Assembly: GCA_025360945.1 (NCBI GenBank)
Contig: JANYBE010000522.1
Coordinates: 1 to 7,883, forward strand
Length of the DNA: 7,883 bases
Direction of reading: 5' to 3'
From: Rhizobacter sp.
GTDB lineage: Bacteria; Pseudomonadota; Gammaproteobacteria; Burkholderiales; Burkholderiaceae_C
The notes under the pieces were generated by a model. It saw nothing but the letters and a program-made list of their open reading frames with translations, did not search any database and was not told where the DNA came from. Positions 5,425 to 7,883 of this stretch are shown here, piece by piece. The position numbers were made by a program, and so were the translations under genes. Each line of letters starts with the position of its first letter. Within the stretch, counting starts at the first letter, position 1.

Positions 5425-7882
5425 CCCCGCCGCCTGGCGTTTCGACCACGAACACATCGCCCGGCGCCATCTCGACCGACCCGATGTGGCCTAACAACGC
5501 CGTGCTGCCATCCACCCGTTCGACCCGGTTGATGCCCGGCTTGCCGGCCGCACCCCCGGCCATGCCGAAGGCGCCGTGCACGCGGCCGTTGGACAAGATG
5601 CTCGCCGTCATCGCCTCGAGGAACCGCACGCGCCGCACGCCGCCGTCGCCACCCCGGTACTGGCCCGGACCGCCCGAGCCCCTGCGGATCTCGTAACTTT
5701 CGAGCCGCACCGGAAAGCGAAACTCCAGCACTTCGGGGTCGGTGAGCCGCGAGTTGGTCATGTGGGTCTGGACCACGCTCGTGCCGTCAAAGCCCGGCCC
5801 CGCGCCACTGCCGCCCGAGATCGTCTCGTAGTATTGATAGCGGGCGTTCCCGAACGTGAAGTTGTTCATCGTGCACTGGCCCGCTGCCATCGCACCGAGC
5901 GCCCCGTAGAGCGCGTTCGTGATGCAGGTCGAGGTCTCGACGTTACCGGCGACCACCGAGGCCGGCGGATGCGGGTTCAGCATCGAGCCGTCGGGGATGA
6001 TGACCTTGAGCGGCTTCAGGCAACCGGCGTTGAGCGGGATGTCGTGGTCCACCAGCGTGCGAAACACATACAACACCGCGGCCATGCAGACGGCGGTCGG
6101 CGCGTTGAAGTTGTTCGTGAGCTGTGCCGAGGTGCCGTTGAAGTCGATCTCGGCGCTGCGCGCGGCCGCATTGACGCGGATCGCCACCTTGATCTGCGCG
6201 CCGTTGTCCAGCGGCAGCGTGAAGGCGCCGTCTTTGAGCTGCGTGATGACGCGGCGCACCGACTCCTCAGCGTTGTCCTGCACATGGCTCATGTAGGCCT
6301 GCACCACGTCGAGGCCGAACTGGTCGACCATTCGGCGCAGCTCCTGCACGCCCTTCTCGTTCGCGGCGATCTGCGCCTTCAGGTCGGCGATGTTCTGCTG
6401 CGGGTTGCGCGACGGGTGTTCACCGCCGCGCAGCAGCGCGAGCATCTCGGCCTCGAGCAGGTGGCCGCCGGCGACGAGCTTGACGTTGTCGATCTGCACG
6501 CCCTCCTCCTCGATGCGCGTCGAGAACGGCGGCATCGAGCCGGGCGTAACGCCGCCGATGTCGGCATGGTGGCCGCGCGAGCCCACGTAGAACAGCACGG
6601 TCTCGTTCGAGTCGTTCCACACCGGCGTCACCACCGTCACATCGGGCAAGTGTGTGCCGCCATGGTACGGGTCGTTCAGCGCGTAGACATCGCCCGGGCG
6701 CATCGTGCCGGCGTTGTGCGCGACCACGGTCTTGATCGACTCGCTCATCGAGCCCAGGTGCACCGGCATGTGCGGCGCGTTGGCGATCAGGTTGCCGCTG
6801 GCGTCGAACAAGGCACACGAGAAGTCGAGCCGCTCCTTGATGTTGACCGAGTACGCAGTGTTCTGCAGCTGCAGGCCCATCTGCTCGGCGATATTCATGA
6901 ACAGGTTGTTGAAGACCTCCAGCATCACCGGGTCGACGGTCGTGCCGATCGCGCTGCGCTTCTCGCGCGCTTGAACGCGGTCGAGCACGAGGTGGTCAAG
7001 CGCCGTCACACGCGCCTGCCAGCCGGGTTCGACGATGGTGGTTGCGTTCTTCTCGGCGATGATGGCCGGGCCGGTGATCACGTGGCCCGGCTTCGTCTGA
7101 TCGCGCACGACGAGCGCCGCGTTGCGCCACTGACCGCCGCTGAACAGTCGCACGGTCTCGGCCTCGGGCGCCGCAGCGGCTGCGACGAGCGCATGCCGAG
7201 TCTCGACCGGCGCATCCCCCTCGGCCACCGCTTCGACCGAAACCGCCTCGACGATCAGGCGCCGCTCCGTCATCAGGAACGCGAAGCGCTGCCGGTAGGC
7301 GGCCTCGAACGCGGCCTGCACCTGCGCCACGTCGCCAAACGGCACAACCAGCGCCGAGTCGGTGCCTTCGTAGCGCACGTGCACGCGACGGTGCACGTGC
7401 ACGCGGCCAGCGCTGGCGCCTTGGCGCGCGAGTTCGTCGGTGGCTTCGCCGGCAAGTTCGTCGACGCGTTTCTCGACCACGCCCAGCGCCGACACGAGCG
7501 GCAGTTCGATAGACGCCTCGCGCATCACGTTCTGGTCCGCCAACCCCATGCCGTAGGCCGAGAGCACGCCGCCGAGCGGGTGCGCGAACACGCGGTTCAT
7601 GCCCAACGCATCGGCGACACGGCAGGCATGCTGGCCACCGGCGCCGCCGAAGGATTGCAGCGTGTAGCGCGTTACGTCGTAGCCGCGTGCGACCGAGATC
7701 TTCTTGATCGCGTTCGCCATCGCACCGACCGCGATGTCGATGAAGCCTTCGGCGACCTGCTCGGGCGTACGCGCGTCGCCGGTGGCGGCGCGGATCTCCG
7801 CCGCCAGTGCGGCGAATTTTTCGCGCACGATGGCGGCGTCGAGCGCCTGGTCGCCGCCGGGCCCGAACACCGACGGGAAGAA
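5408..7882 (-). CDS. Fused HyuA-HyuB 5-oxoprolinase/hydantoinase family protein, 5' end missing
   Basis: The last 824 residues of a large ATP-dependent hydrolase; the frame is open to the right edge and about 350-450 N-terminal residues, including the main nucleotide-binding region, lie outside. The visible part begins FFPSVFGPGGDQALD and contains QSFGGAGGQHACRVA (DNA about 7610-7660), both typical of the hydantoinase A domain, which ends near 6960. After a short linker the hydantoinase B domain starts at about 6950: AEQMGLQLQNTAYSVNIKER, NDPYHGGTHLPDV (about 6640-6680), SRGHHADIGG and PGSMPP, ending in the family signature GGGGYGAP at the stop. A single chain carrying both domains matches 5-oxoprolinase (OPLAH/Oxp1 type, about 1,200-1,300 residues), which opens 5-oxo-L-proline to glutamate with ATP. 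N-methylhydantoinase or acetophenone-carboxylase-like activity cannot be excluded. A GTG at 7870 is internal, not the start. Confidence 0.9.
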   Translation of the reverse strand, partial: FFPSVFGPGGDQALDAAIVREKFAALAAEIRAATGDARTPEQVAEGFIDIAVGAMANAIKKISVARGYDVTRYTLQSFGGAGGQHACRVADALGMNRVFAHPLGGVLSAYGMGLADQNVMREASIELPLVSALGVVEKRVDELAGEATDELARQGASAGRVHVHRRVHVRYEGTDSALVVPFGDVAQVQAAFEAAYRQRFAFLMTERRLIVEAVSVEAVAEGDAPVETRHALVAAAAAPEAETVRLFSGGQWRNAALVVRDQTKPGHVITGPAIIAEKNATTIVEPGWQARVTALDHLVLDRVQAREKRSAIGTTVDPVMLEVFNNLFMNIAEQMGLQLQNTAYSVNIKERLDFSCALFDASGNLIANAPHMPVHLGSMSESIKTVVAHNAGTMRPGDVYALNDPYHGGTHLPDVTVVTPVWNDSNETVLFYVGSRGHHADIGGVTPGSMPPFSTRIEEEGVQIDNVKLVAGGHLLEAEMLALLRGGEHPSRNPQQNIADLKAQIAANEKGVQELRRMVDQFGLDVVQAYMSHVQDNAEESVRRVITQLKDGAFTLPLDNGAQIKVAIRVNAAARSAEIDFNGTSAQLTNNFNAPTAVCMAAVLYVFRTLVDHDIPLNAGCLKPLKVIIPDGSMLNPHPPASVVAGNVETSTCITNALYGALGAMAAGQCTMNNFTFGNARYQYYETISGGSGAGPGFDGTSVVQTHMTNSRLTDPEVLEFRFPVRLESYEIRRGSGGPGQYRGGDGGVRRVRFLEAMTASILSNGRVHGAFGMAGGAAGKPGINRVERVDGSTALLGHIGSVEMAPGDVFVVETPGGGGYGAP
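7375..7405 (+). repeat. Short direct repeat inside the oxoprolinase gene
   Basis: The 13-base unit GCACGTGCACGCG occurs exactly at 7375-7387 and again at 7393-7405, with a period of 18 bases (6 codons). Each copy contains the palindrome GCACGTGC. On the minus strand it encodes the alternating stretch VHVHRRVHVR in the hydantoinase A domain. It is in frame and may be just a local coding duplication. Confidence 0.55.
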
Positions 7883-7883
7883 G

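Overview
This window looks like chromosomal DNA from a GC-rich proteobacterium, most likely a betaproteobacterium of the Burkholderiales type. That placement is inferred from the base composition, the G/C-biased third codon positions and the style of the TolQRA and DoxX proteins; no rRNA or other phylogenetic marker is present. No tRNA, insertion sequence, CRISPR array or prophage gene was seen. Nearly every base is coding; the only real intergenic gap is about 178 bp (4035-4212).

Layout. (1) 2-1624, + strand: the 3' part of tolQ, then complete tolR and tolA, tightly packed. These encode the inner-membrane part of the Tol-Pal envelope machine. The tolB and pal genes that usually follow are not here. 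(2) 1608-4034, - strand: a compact four-gene operon, read from 4034 down: a small Sec-exported cysteine-containing precursor peptide (DUF2282, bufferin/BufA1 type), its DUF692 multinuclear non-haem iron oxidase (MNIO, BufB), a DUF2063 partner protein (BufC) and a DoxX-family membrane protein. This is the bufferin or 'gold-induced gene' (gig) arrangement, a ribosomally made, post-translationally modified peptide (RiPP) system for copper and heavy-metal stress. Its 3' end overlaps the 3' end of tolA by 17 bp in convergent orientation. (3) 4213-5403, + strand: a multi-pass membrane diguanylate cyclase with an intact GGEEF active site and an intact RxxD inhibitory site, divergent from the bufferin operon. 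(4) 5408-7882, - strand: the C-terminal 824 residues of a fused HyuA-HyuB protein of the ATP-dependent 5-oxoprolinase/hydantoinase family, cut by the right edge. A short hairpin followed by T residues spans its stop codon and probably terminates it.

How the genes work together. TolQRA form an ion-driven motor that keeps the outer membrane attached during division. In the bufferin operon, BufA is probably modified on cysteines by BufB with BufC in the cytoplasm and then exported through Sec to bind metal in the periplasm; DoxX is a membrane accessory of unproven role. The cyclic-di-GMP enzyme and the oxoprolinase have no evident functional tie to the other two clusters. The most interesting part is the bufferin operon: its type is known, but its position against a tolQRA cluster that lacks an adjacent tolB-pal, its very tight gene overlaps and its candidate ECF-type promoter deserve attention.
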